From Mariprofundus sp. (GTDB lineage Bacteria; Pseudomonadota; Zetaproteobacteria; Mariprofundales; Mariprofundaceae): DNA of 64,000 bases. Positions 46,796 through 54,830 of this stretch are shown here, piece after piece. The stretch spans positions 16,944-80,943 of the forward strand of contig JAUZQJ010000021.1 in NCBI GenBank assembly GCA_030951045.1, given 5' to 3'. A program made the translations under genes and the position numbers. Below the pieces are notes generated by a model. That model made no database searches, was not told the origin of the DNA, and saw only the letters and a list, made by a program, of their open reading frames with translations. The first letter of the stretch is position 1. Every line of letters starts with the position of its first letter.

Positions 46796-47665
46796 ATGAG
46801 ACCATTGCGTAAAATTATTTTTCCAGCCGCTGGCATGGGCACGCGTTTTTTGCCCGCGACAAAAGCTAGTCCAAAGGAAATGTTGACCATCGTTGATAAG
46901 CCATTGATTCAATATGGCGTTGAAGAAGCGCTGGCTGCAGGCATGGATCAGATCATCATGATCACTGGCCGTGGTAAGCGGGCGATTGAAGACCATTTTG
47001 ATATTTCTGCTGAGCTTGAAGCGAACCTTAAAAGAGCCGGGAAAAGTAAATTATACAAAGAAGTGTCGCGTATTGCGCGTATGGCCGAAGTGGTTTATGT
47101 GCGCCAAAAACAAGCAAAAGGCTTGGGCCATGCGGTACTATGTGCGGAACACTGGATTGCTGATGAAGCCTTTGGTGTGCATCTTGCTGATGAATTGATC
47201 GTGCATGAAAGGCCTGCTATGCAGCAATTGGCTGAGGTGTATCATAAAACGGGACATTCGGTGGTCGGTTTGATTCAGGTGCCGGCTGATCAGGTGTACA
47301 AGTATGGTATTGTTGCTTATGAGGCGGAAGGTCACGGTTTACTGCGCTTGACTGATATGGTGGAAAAACCATCTGTCGAAGATGCACCATCACATATGGC
47401 TATCGTGGGACGTTATATTTTCACGCCGCGTTTGATGGAAATATTAAAGGACGTTCAACCGGGCTCAGGTGGTGAAATTCAGCTGACAGATGCCATGGCA
47501 CTGCTTGCAAAGGAAGAGCCCGTGCATGGTGTTGTGCTTGAGGGTCAGCGGTTTGATGCGGGTCATCCTGAAGGTTTTTTGGTAGCGAATGCACTCCTTG
47601 GTTTGCAGCATGAAGAATATGGACCGGCGCTGCGCGAGGCATTAAAAACCTATCTGAGTGAGTGA
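46796..47665 (+). CDS. galU: UTP-glucose-1-phosphate uridylyltransferase
   Basis: It makes UDP-glucose for envelope polysaccharides. The 289-residue protein has the nucleotide-binding start IIFPAAGMGTRFLPATKASPK, EMLTIVDKPLIQYGVEEAL, QAKGLGHAVLCA, the metal site in VHLADEL and EKPSVEDAPSHMAIVGRYIF. All are typical of bacterial GalU. The end of the gene overlaps or abuts the start of tsaB. Confidence 0.96.
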   Translation: MRPLRKIIFPAAGMGTRFLPATKASPKEMLTIVDKPLIQYGVEEALAAGMDQIIMITGRGKRAIEDHFDISAELEANLKRAGKSKLYKEVSRIARMAEVVYVRQKQAKGLGHAVLCAEHWIADEAFGVHLADELIVHERPAMQQLAEVYHKTGHSVVGLIQVPADQVYKYGIVAYEAEGHGLLRLTDMVEKPSVEDAPSHMAIVGRYIFTPRLMEILKDVQPGSGGEIQLTDAMALLAKEEPVHGVVLEGQRFDAGHPEGFLVANALLGLQHEEYGPALREALKTYLSE

Positions 47666-47669
47666 TGAA

Positions 47670-48320
47670 ATGAATATTCTCTCCCTTGATACTGCGTGTG
47701 GAGATATATCTGTCTCTGTGATTAAAGACGGGCGTATATATATGTCGGAGCCTGTTGAAAACACCAACGGAAAAACACGTTCAACGACTATTGTACCTGT
47801 GCTTGAGCATCTGCTCAAAAAAGCTGAACTGGATTGGAATGAGTTGCATGCATTAGCACTTGGGGCTGGGCCCGGATCATTCACGGGTTTGCGTATTGCT
47901 GCGGCAACACTGGCAGGAATCAATAGTGGGCTGAAACTACCGATTTATCATCTCTCTTCATTGGCGATTACTGCCTGCCAGGCGGATGCGGATGGGCCTG
48001 TATGGGTGCTTGAAGATGCACGCGCTGGCGAAGCCTTTGTTGGCTGTTATCAGAATGATACACAGATCAGAGCGGATGTTTGTCTGAGTTGGAAGGATGT
48101 TGCAGCGCTTTCGCTGGGGCATTTCTGCTGCCATGGAGAACCACCGGTAGAGCTCAATGGGTGGACGCGCCTGCCACTGACTATAGATAGAAGTGCGGCT
48201 CTGGCGATGGAGACACAATTATTTTCTGCACGCTTAAATACAGCGGGGAGTGATTTACCGGTTTACCCCTCTCCAACCTATTTACAATTGTCACAAGCGG
48301 AGAGAAATGCTCATGAATGA
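47670..48320 (+). CDS. tsaB: tRNA t6A biosynthesis protein TsaB
   Basis: A 216-residue ASKHA-fold protein that scaffolds the TsaD-TsaE complex for t6A formation. Recognisable parts are ILSLDTACGDISVSVI and the stretch ALALGAGPGSFTGLRIAAAT. The ATG at 47670 lies a few bases after galU; a GTG at 47658 would overlap galU. The stop overlaps the start region of the phosphatase gene, so galU-tsaB-phosphatase is probably one transcript. tsaE is 44 kb away in this window. Confidence 0.93.
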   Translation: MNILSLDTACGDISVSVIKDGRIYMSEPVENTNGKTRSTTIVPVLEHLLKKAELDWNELHALALGAGPGSFTGLRIAAATLAGINSGLKLPIYHLSSLAITACQADADGPVWVLEDARAGEAFVGCYQNDTQIRADVCLSWKDVAALSLGHFCCHGEPPVELNGWTRLPLTIDRSAALAMETQLFSARLNTAGSDLPVYPSPTYLQLSQAERNAHE

Positions 48321-48789
48321 GTCAAATAAAACCCGGGTGCTGTTTGTCTGCCTCGGTAATATCTGCCGCTCCCCATTGGCTGAGGTGGTGGTAAAATCGG
48401 TAGCCAAACAGAGAGCCTTGGATCACTATCATTTTGAATCTGCGGGCACTGGCGACTGGCATATTGGTAAGTCTGCTGATCATCGTTCTGCCAGCAAGGC
48501 CATTGATCATGGTTTGGACCTTAGCCAACATCGTGCCCAGCAAATCACAGACCAGAATATTCATAATTGGAATTGGTTTGTGGCCATGGATCAGGCCAAT
48601 TATCAGGATCTGTTGTCTATGGGGGCTGATGCTTCTAAGGTGTTATTGATGCGCCAATTTGAAAATCCTACAAACATCCCCGATGTGCCAGACCCATATT
48701 ATGGTGGTGCAGCTGGTTTTGAAGATGCTTATCAGATGCTAGTGGCCAATGCTGAGGGTTTGTTAGAATTTCTCGAATTACAACACTGA
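48313..48789 (+). CDS. Low-molecular-weight protein tyrosine phosphatase
   Basis: A 158-residue enzyme with the P-loop VCLGNICRSPLAE (catalytic Cys in CLGNICRS) and the general-acid aspartate in DVPDPYYGG near the C-terminus. These are all the LMW-PTP hallmarks. Substrates may be tyrosine kinases of polysaccharide export or free phosphotyrosine. The ATG at 48313 is placed by GGAGAG upstream; an ATG at 48307 is an alternative. It overlaps the tsaB stop by 8 bases. Confidence 0.93.
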   Translation: MNESNKTRVLFVCLGNICRSPLAEVVVKSVAKQRALDHYHFESAGTGDWHIGKSADHRSASKAIDHGLDLSQHRAQQITDQNIHNWNWFVAMDQANYQDLLSMGADASKVLLMRQFENPTNIPDVPDPYYGGAAGFEDAYQMLVANAEGLLEFLELQH

Positions 48790-48814
48790 TCTGATTGATT
48801 CATCGATTGGAGTT

Positions 48815-48834
48815 ACGACTTTAGTCGTGTTTTG
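48815..48834 (+). terminator. Possible terminator between convergent genes
   Basis: A short hairpin (ACGAC-TTTA-GTCGT) followed by GTTTTG lies after the phosphatase gene and before the end of the leftward mer operon. The stem is only 5 bp. Confidence 0.45.
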
Positions 48835-48845
48835 CTGTAATGGGT

Positions 48846-49286
48846 TTAGCCATCATCTTCCTTTTCCATTTTGCTGAAATTGGCCAAACAACAACGGCCG
48901 GATGGGTTTCTGGATTCACATGCACATAGACCTTCTTTGGTTTGCTGTACTACAAAGGCTTTCATGTCTGCCCCTGTGCCATCGCTCAGAGCGGCGCGGT
49001 AGTCTGATTCGGAGATATCAAAGCAGTGGCATAGCATGGCTTTCTGACCGGGTTGAAATGCCCGTAATTGAGATGTTGAAATGCGTACTGATGTTGAAAA
49101 ATAAGCGTTTGTGCAATCCGGGTTAGCGCAAAAGGCGTAACCACCGGCTTCAAGAGTTTGATTATTTGGGAACTGTACCTGATGTAATATGGTTTGCCTG
49201 CTTATGGGAAAGCACTTTTTACCGCACTTGGGACAATCCATTCGCCCTTTTTTTGTAGCCGTGCTACAACAGGAGCATGACATCAC
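48846..49286 (-). CDS. CopZ-type iron-sulfur metallochaperone-like protein
   Basis: A 146-residue cysteine-rich protein. The N-terminal zinc-ribbon-like part (MDCPKCGKKC, later FCANPDCTNAYF) is followed by a BFD-like [2Fe-2S] domain (LCHCFDISESDYRAAL, then LCACESRNPSGRCC). This is the layout of the N-terminal domain of CopZ-like metallochaperones that occur with mercury or copper genes. It is the last gene of the mer operon, and its GTG start overlaps the merF stop. It may pass metal or electrons between transporter and detoxifying enzyme; this role is inferred. Confidence 0.82.
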   Translation of the reverse strand: MMSCSCCSTATKKGRMDCPKCGKKCFPISRQTILHQVQFPNNQTLEAGGYAFCANPDCTNAYFSTSVRISTSQLRAFQPGQKAMLCHCFDISESDYRAALSDGTGADMKAFVVQQTKEGLCACESRNPSGRCCLANFSKMEKEDDG

Positions 49287-49519
49287 GCGTCACCTTTCTG
49301 ATCTGTTTCGCAGCAGTCATCCTTATCTTTTCTCAAGAAGGCATAGATGGTCAAGGCAAGGAACAAAAAGAGTGCAGGCACCAGTATGGAGTCCAAATGT
49401 CCTACCCATGTAGCCAATCCAACCGCCCCAAACAGTGTGACCAGTAGGGGCGTAAAACAGCACAGTGCAGCGATGGCGCTGCCGACGATACCTGTTTTAA
49501 GTAGTGTGGCATTTTTCAT
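49283..49519 (-). CDS. merF: Mercuric ion transport protein MerF
   Basis: A 78-residue inner-membrane protein with two helices. The vicinal cysteine pair Cys20-Cys21 is in the first helix (IAALCCFTPLLVTL), and a second pair, Cys69-Cys70, lies near the cytoplasmic C-terminus. This is exactly the MerF pattern for moving Hg(II) inwards. Its stop overlaps the CopZ-like gene. A repeat-filled gap of 190 bases lies between it and the upstream 38-codon ORF. Confidence 0.92.
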   Translation of the reverse strand: MKNATLLKTGIVGSAIAALCCFTPLLVTLFGAVGLATWVGHLDSILVPALFLFLALTIYAFLRKDKDDCCETDQKGDA

Positions 49520-49548
49520 TTCTTCTCCCTATAAAATCAAAAGCTATC

Positions 49549-49677
49549 ACCGCAAAGGACGCGAAGGACGCAGAGTGAAAGCAAAAAATATCATACAGAC
49601 AGTCATCAGCGCCATGTGACTTACCATTGATTGGCTTTTGACTTTCCTCTGTGCCCTTTGCGTCCTCTGTGGTAAAT
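49549..49677. repeat. Inverted pair of 9-bp-unit repeats inside the mer operon
   Basis: The left arm (49549-49575) contains CGCAAAGGA, CGCGAAGGA and CGCAGAGTG in tandem. The right arm (about 49645-49677) is the inverted form with CACAGAGGA, CGCAAAGGG and CACAGAGGA. The arms could fold into a long imperfect stem with a loop of about 65 bases. It sits between merF and the microprotein gene. Confidence 0.6.
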
Positions 49678-49709
49678 ATGTTTGTGTCATTGGATGTGAG
49701 GTTTAAAAA

Positions 49710-49826
49710 TTAATGGCATGTCGGGCACTGCGTTATCAGCCAGACCACACAGGCAAGTGCTGCAACGCCGATAATGATATTTAGAATTAGCCGTCCTCGA
49801 CGCTGTTGCGTAGTAGATTCAGTCAT
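49710..49826 (-). CDS. 38-residue single-span membrane microprotein with C-terminal CPTCH
   Basis: A short complete frame between merT and merF. The ATG at 49826 follows AAGGATG by a normal spacing and the frame stops at a TAA. The product has a basic N-terminus (TTQQRRGR), one hydrophobic helix (LILNIIIGVAALACVVWLI) and ends TQCPTCH. The terminal CxxC-H would bind a soft metal such as Hg(II). It lies in the same orientation as the operon, 6 bases after the merT stop. I do not recognise a named family. Confidence 0.7.
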   Translation of the reverse strand: MTESTTQQRRGRLILNIIIGVAALACVVWLITQCPTCH

Positions 49827-49832
49827 TATTTT

Positions 49833-50174
49833 TCATCCTTGTTTAATCAGATAAGGCAGCAAAGATGGTGAAATTAGTAACAAGACAGCAAACCCACCCA
49901 ACATCCATAAAAGTACGGGTTTCTTTGGCGGGCAGCTATTGGCTATACACACTTTCCTGCCCTGCCAGTGGCGCCACCCAGCCCAGCCGATCAGTCCCAG
50001 CGTAATGGTCGCAAAGAGGGGGCGGTACGGTTCCATCGCGATAAAGGCCGAGGCGGAACCGAGTCCCAGCATCACTACAATCAGCGGCCCGATACAGCAG
50101 GCAGATGCTAGTCCTCCAGCTATAATAGCACCGACCAATGGTGTGTTTTCTTTGTTTACTTCAGTATTATTCAA
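49833..50174 (-). CDS. merT: Mercuric ion transport protein MerT
   Basis: A 113-residue inner-membrane transporter with three helices. Cys26-Cys27 in the first helix (LASACCIGPLIVV) and Cys76/Cys81 in the cytoplasmic loop (CIANSC) match the two cysteine pairs of MerT. I place the start at a TTG (50174) whose last two bases overlap the merR stop (TTGA), with AGGGGA upstream; the longer frame lies inside merR. No merP or merA is in the window. Confidence 0.92.
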   Translation of the reverse strand: MNNTEVNKENTPLVGAIIAGGLASACCIGPLIVVMLGLGSASAFIAMEPYRPLFATITLGLIGWAGWRHWQGRKVCIANSCPPKKPVLLWMLGGFAVLLLISPSLLPYLIKQG

Positions 50175-50557
50175 GATAAATCCCCTAATGATTTTAAAAT
50201 GGGGCATGGATCGTTTGCTGCCGATTTTTCGCATTTGTTGGACAATTCGACGAGTACATCTCTCATTCGGGATAATTTGGTGATGCGATCTTCCAATTCA
50301 CGAGCCTTACTTTTGGCAATGGATTGCACTTGTTCACAATCGTTGGCTCCGATATTAAGTAGCTGTGATATTTCTTTAAGGGTAAAGCCGAGCTCTTTAG
50401 CCTGGGTAATGAACTTTAAGCGCGTGATGTCATCCGTTGAATATTGCCGATAGCCGGATTGTGTCCTTGTGGCCTGAGGTAATAGCTCCCGCTGCTCATA
50501 GTAGCGGATGGTATCTATGGATACGCTGGTTATTTTTGATAATTCCCCGATCTTCAT
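50171..50557 (-). CDS. merR: Mercury-responsive regulator MerR
   Basis: A 128-residue MerR-family activator. The winged helix-turn-helix is at residues 1-70 (MKIGELSKITSVSIDTIRYYEQRELLP), with a dimerisation coiled coil at about 78-108. The three Hg-binding cysteines are Cys74, Cys109 and Cys118. Their spacing (35 and 9) is the same as Cys82, Cys117 and Cys126 of Tn501 MerR, so Hg(II) is the likely inducer. The ATG at 50557 falls almost exactly at the predicted transcription start, suggesting a leaderless message. The gene is first in its own operon rather than divergent. Confidence 0.94.
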   Translation of the reverse strand: MKIGELSKITSVSIDTIRYYEQRELLPQATRTQSGYRQYSTDDITRLKFITQAKELGFTLKEISQLLNIGANDCEQVQSIAKSKARELEDRITKLSRMRDVLVELSNKCEKSAANDPCPILKSLGDLS

Positions 50558-50563
50558 GGGCGC

Positions 50564-50595
50564 ATGATAAAGCATGGAGTATACTCAAGAGTCAA
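50564..50595 (-). promoter_or_regulatory. MerR-type promoter/operator of the mer operon
   Basis: Read on the minus strand, TTGACT (50595-50590) and TATCAT (50569-50564) are separated by 20 bases, the over-long spacer typical of MerR-family promoters. The spacer contains the perfect palindrome GAGTATACTC (50577-50586). MerR would twist this DNA to allow transcription when Hg(II) binds. Transcription is expected to begin about 50557. Confidence 0.8.
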
Positions 50596-50614
50596 GGCTT
50601 TGTGGACATCCAGC

Positions 50615-50950
50615 TTAAGATGAGGTGATGGATCTGGGAGCGAAGAGGATGATAGCGGCACCGATCAGGCATATGCTTGCGCCCAGTATATCCCATGGAT
50701 CAGGTCTTTGCCCTTCGGCCAACCAGAGCCAAAGTAATGAGGTGATAATATAGATGCCTCCGTAGGCTGCATAAGCTCTACCTGCAAAATCAGAGTCAAC
50801 CTGCGTTAGTAAAAATGCGAATAGTATCAGGCTCACTATGCCGGGGATTAACCACCAGATTTCACGATCCAGTCTCAACCAGGCCCAAAAGGCAAAGCAG
50901 CCGGCGATTTCTGCCATGGCTGCTCCGATGTAGAGGTAGATGCTATGCAC
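50615..50950 (-). CDS. YnfA/UPF0060 family membrane protein
   Basis: A 111-residue protein with four membrane helices and the family signature [14 protein letters not shown], then [21 protein letters not shown] and [19 protein letters not shown]0060 proteins resemble small multidrug-resistance exporters, but their substrate is uncertain. I take the GTG at 50950 as the start, overlapping the tlyA end by 8 bases; the long upstream frame runs inside tlyA. It ends the leftward dxs operon, just upstream of the mer promoter. Confidence 0.88.
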   Translation of the reverse strand: MHSIYLYIGAAMAEIAGCFAFWAWLRLDREIWWLIPGIVSLILFAFLLTQVDSDFAGRAYAAYGGIYIITSLLWLWLAEGQRPDPWDILGASICLIGAAIILFAPRSITSS

Positions 50951-51713
50951 TGGCTGGTTGAGCTGGTTTTTTACGCAGTCCGAGCAGGTATTCAACATTA
51001 CCCTTCGGGCCGTGGATGGGTGACTCGGTGATAGCAATGATCTCAGCACCAGTCAGTTCGGATTCGACCATGGCGGTGACGCGTTCTATGGCCCACTGAC
51101 GCCATTCATCTTCACGTACTACGCCGCGATCAAGATGTTTGGGGTCGACTTCAAATTGAGGTTTGATCAGTGCCACACACCAGCCACCGACTTTCACAAA
51201 TGGCCATGCGCAAGGTAATACCTTGGTCAGGGAGATAAATGAGGTATCAATCACCAGTGCATCAACCGGTTCCGGAATAAGGTCGGAGCTTAGCTTGCGT
51301 ACATGTGTCTTTTCCAGATTGATCACACGTTCATCGTTCTGAAGTTTGTAGTGTAGCTGACTATGTCCAACATCAACGGCATATACTTTTTCTGCTCCAT
51401 TCTGAAGTAGTACATCGGTAAAGCCGCCAGTGGAGGCGCCGACATCAAGACCAACAATACCTTTGGCGCTAAAGGGGAACACCTCGATGGCTTTTTCAAG
51501 TTTAAGGCCGCCGCGTGAGACATAACGCAGCACTTCGCGCACCTCGATTTCAGCATTTTCAGCGATTAAATTACCAGCTTTATCTGATTTCTGACCTGCA
51601 ACATACACAAGGCCGGCCATAATCAGGCGCTGGGCGCGATCTTTGGATTCGGCCAGCTGACGTGAAACCAGTAGCTGATCCAATCGCATTTTCTTAATTT
51701 TAGCTTTTGCCAT
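50943..51713 (-). CDS. tlyA: TlyA family rRNA 2'-O-methyltransferase
   Basis: A 256-residue RNA methyltransferase. The N-terminal S4 RNA-binding domain ([23 protein letters not shown]) is followed by an FtsJ-type Rossmann fold with [26 protein letters not shown], and the catalytic lysine region ALIKPQFE. TlyA methylates 16S and/or 23S rRNA in other species and was once called a haemolysin. The ATG at 51713, 10 bases after the dxs stop, gives normal length; the 69-residue longer frame is inside dxs. Confidence 0.93.
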   Translation of the reverse strand: MAKAKIKKMRLDQLLVSRQLAESKDRAQRLIMAGLVYVAGQKSDKAGNLIAENAEIEVREVLRYVSRGGLKLEKAIEVFPFSAKGIVGLDVGASTGGFTDVLLQNGAEKVYAVDVGHSQLHYKLQNDERVINLEKTHVRKLSSDLIPEPVDALVIDTSFISLTKVLPCAWPFVKVGGWCVALIKPQFEVDPKHLDRGVVREDEWRQWAIERVTAMVESELTGAEIIAITESPIHGPKGNVEYLLGLRKKPAQPASA

Positions 51714-51723
51714 AAAGAACGAA

Positions 51724-53580
51724 TTAATTGCTGCGCAGCTGTTTGAGAATACCTGCGGTATCGAGCTCCAGATCACGCAGGATTTCAGCCTGCGTTCCAT
51801 GTGTAGGAAAGCTGTCTGGCATGGCGATGTGAATAAACGAACCGCTCCAGCCAGATGAGAGGGCAAGGGCTGCAATCTGCTCACCAATGCCGCCCTGACG
51901 AATACCTTCTTCGATGACAACCAGTGGTTTACCTGACTGTAAATGGGCTAGAATTGTGGATTCATCAAGCGGTTTAATAAAACGAAGATTGAGTAGGGTA
52001 AAGGCGCGATCATCTTCATCATGCAGGATTTGCACCGCTTGTCGGGCATCTTCAACACGGCTGCCAACAGCCAGGATCAAACCGTCAGAGCCTTTTTCTA
52101 ATAGTTCAGCCTTACCGATGCTTAAGGCTTCAGGTTCAGTGATTTCAACCCCACAACCATTGCCGCGTGGATAGCGAATGGCGACGGGGCCATCAATAGT
52201 TAAGGCGGTGGCCAGCATGTGTTTAAGTTCCATTTCGTTTTTGGGGGCCATGATGGTCATATTCGGCAGGCTGCGCAGAAATGCGATATCAAACATACCG
52301 GTATGGGTTGCACCATCAGCACCCACAATACCAGCACGGTCTATGCAGAAGGTGACGGGGAGATTCTGAATGCAGATATCGTGGATAATCTGATCAAAAG
52401 CGCGTTGTAAAAAGGTGGAGTAGATGGCGACGAAAGGACGTTTTCCAGCCACGCACAAACCACCGGCAAAGGTTACAGCATGCTGTTCGGCGATACCGAC
52501 ATCAAAGCAACGTTCGGGATGCCGTCTGGCAAAGCGTGTCAGCCCTGTGCCGCCCGGCATGGCGGCGGTGATGGCAACAATGCGGTCATCGGCATCAGCT
52601 AAGTCAGCCAGCGTTTCAGCAAACACCTCAGTATAACTTGGTGGTGTGCCGGTGCTTTTGTTGGGCTTGCCCGTTTGGATATTGTAAGGGCCAAGACCAT
52701 GCCATGTTTCCGGATCTTCTTCGGCGGGAGAAAACCCCAAGCCTTTTTTAGTGATCGTATGTAGCAGGATCGGGCCATCAAGTTCTTTGCAATTGGTTAG
52801 TGTTGGCAACAAATGATTAAAATCATGGCCATCAATCGGGCCGATATATCTGAAGCCCATCTCTTCAAACAGGGTACCGGGGGTGATCATGCCTTTGACA
52901 TGTTCTTCAACCCGCTTAGCGGCATCGAGTGCACCTGGCAGTTTATCTAGAATACGTTTGGCTGTGTCTTTTGCCTGGGTATAGGGCTTGCCGGTAATAA
53001 TGCGTGCCAGATAAGAGGACATTGCACCGACATTCGGGGCAATCGACATTTCGTTGTCGTTGAGGATGACCAGCAGACGGTTGTTGTGCGCGCCAGCATG
53101 GTTGAGTGCCTCAAAAGCCATGCCGCCTGTTAACGCACCATCACCAATGACGGCAATGACGTGATTGTTTTCATGGTTGAGGTCGCGCCCGGCTGCCATG
53201 CCATATGCAGCAGAAATCGAAGTGGATGCGTGGCCTGCACCAAAGGGATCATGTTCGGATTCGGAACGTTTGGTGAAACCACAAAGACCACCATATTGAC
53301 GAATCGTTGGCATACCGGAGAGACGGCCGGTGAGAATTTTGTGTGGATATGCCTGATGGCCTACGTCCCAGACGATTTTGTCTTGTGGTGAATTGAAGAT
53401 GTAGTGCAGGGCAATGCTCAGCTCAACCACGCCTAGACCTGCGCCCAGATGGCCGCCAATAGGTGCCAGGGTTTCAATCAGATACTGCCGCATCTCTTTG
53501 GCAAGCTTTGGTAGTTGATCTTCATACATCGCTTTGAGATCAGCTGTATTATGAATTTTTTCCAGCATTGGGAATGTCAC
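51724..53580 (-). CDS. dxs: 1-deoxy-D-xylulose-5-phosphate synthase
   Basis: This thiamine-diphosphate enzyme joins pyruvate and glyceraldehyde-3-phosphate, the entry to MEP isoprenoid synthesis. The 618-residue protein has GGHLGAGLGVVELSIALHY, the ThDP/Mg motif GDGALTGGMAFEALN, the transketolase block with DVGIAEQHAVTFAGG, and the C-terminal domain. A GTG at 53580 overlaps the ispA stop (GTGA), and an ATG four codons later is also possible. Its cofactor depends on ThiC activity. Confidence 0.97.
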   Translation of the reverse strand: MTFPMLEKIHNTADLKAMYEDQLPKLAKEMRQYLIETLAPIGGHLGAGLGVVELSIALHYIFNSPQDKIVWDVGHQAYPHKILTGRLSGMPTIRQYGGLCGFTKRSESEHDPFGAGHASTSISAAYGMAAGRDLNHENNHVIAVIGDGALTGGMAFEALNHAGAHNNRLLVILNDNEMSIAPNVGAMSSYLARIITGKPYTQAKDTAKRILDKLPGALDAAKRVEEHVKGMITPGTLFEEMGFRYIGPIDGHDFNHLLPTLTNCKELDGPILLHTITKKGLGFSPAEEDPETWHGLGPYNIQTGKPNKSTGTPPSYTEVFAETLADLADADDRIVAITAAMPGGTGLTRFARRHPERCFDVGIAEQHAVTFAGGLCVAGKRPFVAIYSTFLQRAFDQIIHDICIQNLPVTFCIDRAGIVGADGATHTGMFDIAFLRSLPNMTIMAPKNEMELKHMLATALTIDGPVAIRYPRGNGCGVEITEPEALSIGKAELLEKGSDGLILAVGSRVEDARQAVQILHDEDDRAFTLLNLRFIKPLDESTILAHLQSGKPLVVIEEGIRQGGIGEQIAALALSSGWSGSFIHIAMPDSFPTHGTQAEILRDLELDTAGILKQLRSN

Positions 53581-54518
53581 TGACCACGCTCCAGAATGTA
53601 ATGCACCAGCGCCTGCAGGTGATCGGACTTGTTATTGTTTGATACTGTTGATGTTTTTGCATCTGTTCTGTCCAACGGTTCACAGGCTGCGATGGCTAGT
53701 TCGTGCATTTCATTGGCCAGTTCACGGGCACGTTGCAAACCCAGTACAGATACATACGTTGCTTTGTTCTGAGCCTCATCCTTACCTGCGCTTTTACCTA
53801 ATGCAACCGAACTGGCTGTGGTGTCGAGAATATCGTCGGCAATCTGGAACAGCAGGCCAACGGATTTACCATAGCGTGAACATGCTTGAAATTGTTTGTC
53901 ACTGGCGTTGGCTAACAGTGCACCGGCTTCACAACACCAGCACAATAGCGCTCCGGTTTTGTGTAGATGGATGCGTTCAACAGCCAGTAGATCCATGCCT
54001 TCGCTATCACTTTCGGCCTGCATATCCAGCACCTGACCACCCACCATACCCTGGCAGCCAGATGCAAGGGCCAATGAATGAATAAGATTGCAGCGTAAAT
54101 TACTGTCGATATTTGCGCTGGCTAGCAGTTCAAAAGCCAAAGCCTGCAAGGCATCTGCGGCGAGAACAGCGGTCGCTTCATCAAACTGTTTGTGACATGT
54201 TGGATTGCCGCGTCTGAGGTCATCGTCATCCATGCATGGCAGATCATCGTGAATCAATGAATAGGTGTGAATGCATTCAATGGCCAGTGCTGCAGGCATG
54301 ATTGTTTCAATATTAGCCAAGCCTGACTCTGTCCCACCACAGGTCTGATAACATTCGAGCAGTAGGGCAGGACGAATGCGCTTGCCGCCAGCCAGCAGGC
54401 TGTAGCGCATGGCAGCAAGCAGAGAGGGGGCGACCACGGAAGATCGTGCATCGAGCATGGATGCAAGTGCTTGATCCACATCGGTGGCATGTGTTGAGAG
54501 AAATTGAGGTGCTTGCAT
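53577..54518 (-). CDS. ispA: Short-chain polyprenyl diphosphate synthase (farnesyl diphosphate synthase)
   Basis: A 313-residue head-to-tail prenyltransferase. The first aspartate-rich motif is LIHDDLPCMDDDDLRRG, the second is LFQIADDILD, and GGKRIRP binds the allylic or homoallylic diphosphate. DDxxxxD with two intervening residues marks a type II bacterial FPP synthase. It lies between xseB and dxs in a classic xseB-ispA-dxs cluster with 1-base and overlapping junctions. Confidence 0.95.
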   Translation of the reverse strand: MQAPQFLSTHATDVDQALASMLDARSSVVAPSLLAAMRYSLLAGGKRIRPALLLECYQTCGGTESGLANIETIMPAALAIECIHTYSLIHDDLPCMDDDDLRRGNPTCHKQFDEATAVLAADALQALAFELLASANIDSNLRCNLIHSLALASGCQGMVGGQVLDMQAESDSEGMDLLAVERIHLHKTGALLCWCCEAGALLANASDKQFQACSRYGKSVGLLFQIADDILDTTASSVALGKSAGKDEAQNKATYVSVLGLQRARELANEMHELAIAACEPLDRTDAKTSTVSNNNKSDHLQALVHYILERGQ

Positions 54519-54519
54519 G

Positions 54520-54732
54520 TTATTGATCTGTATCGCTATCCAGGATCTGTAAACGCTGTTCGGCCTGATCCAGCAGTGATTCGCAACGGCGGGATAGCTT
54601 TACGCCCTGTTCAAATGCCGCCACGCTCTCTTCTAATGGCAATTCACCGGATTCAAGCTTATCAACCAGAGCAGTGAGTCCATCAAGTGCTTGCTCAAAG
54701 GAGAGTTCGGTGTCCTTGCTCTTATTACTCAT
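54520..54732 (-). CDS. xseB: Exodeoxyribonuclease VII small subunit
   Basis: A 70-residue helical protein with the XseB signature FEQALDGLTALVDKLESGELPLEESVAAFEQG, then LSRRCESLLDQAEQRLQIL. It coats the large subunit XseA, which is not in the window. The ATG at 54732 is favoured because AGGAG lies 9 bases before it; an ATG three codons earlier directly abuts AGGAG. It is the first gene of the isoprenoid cluster. Confidence 0.94.
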   Translation of the reverse strand: MSNKSKDTELSFEQALDGLTALVDKLESGELPLEESVAAFEQGVKLSRRCESLLDQAEQRLQILDSDTDQ

Positions 54733-54830
54733 AACTGGCATCTCCTAGCCTCGGGTGTGTTCGAGGAGTGCTGGATTCTAAGCTACGATCTTCCTTGGTC
54801 AATGCGAAGCCTTGAAGGTAAACTCGGCCG

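Noticed and set aside
50175-50234. N-terminal extension of MerT by 20 residues
   Set aside because: The extension lies inside merR; the TTG at 50174 with AGGGGA upstream gives the normal MerT length.
51714-51920. 69-residue N-terminal extension of TlyA
   Set aside because: It overlaps the dxs coding end in another frame, and the S4 domain starts right after the ATG at 51713.
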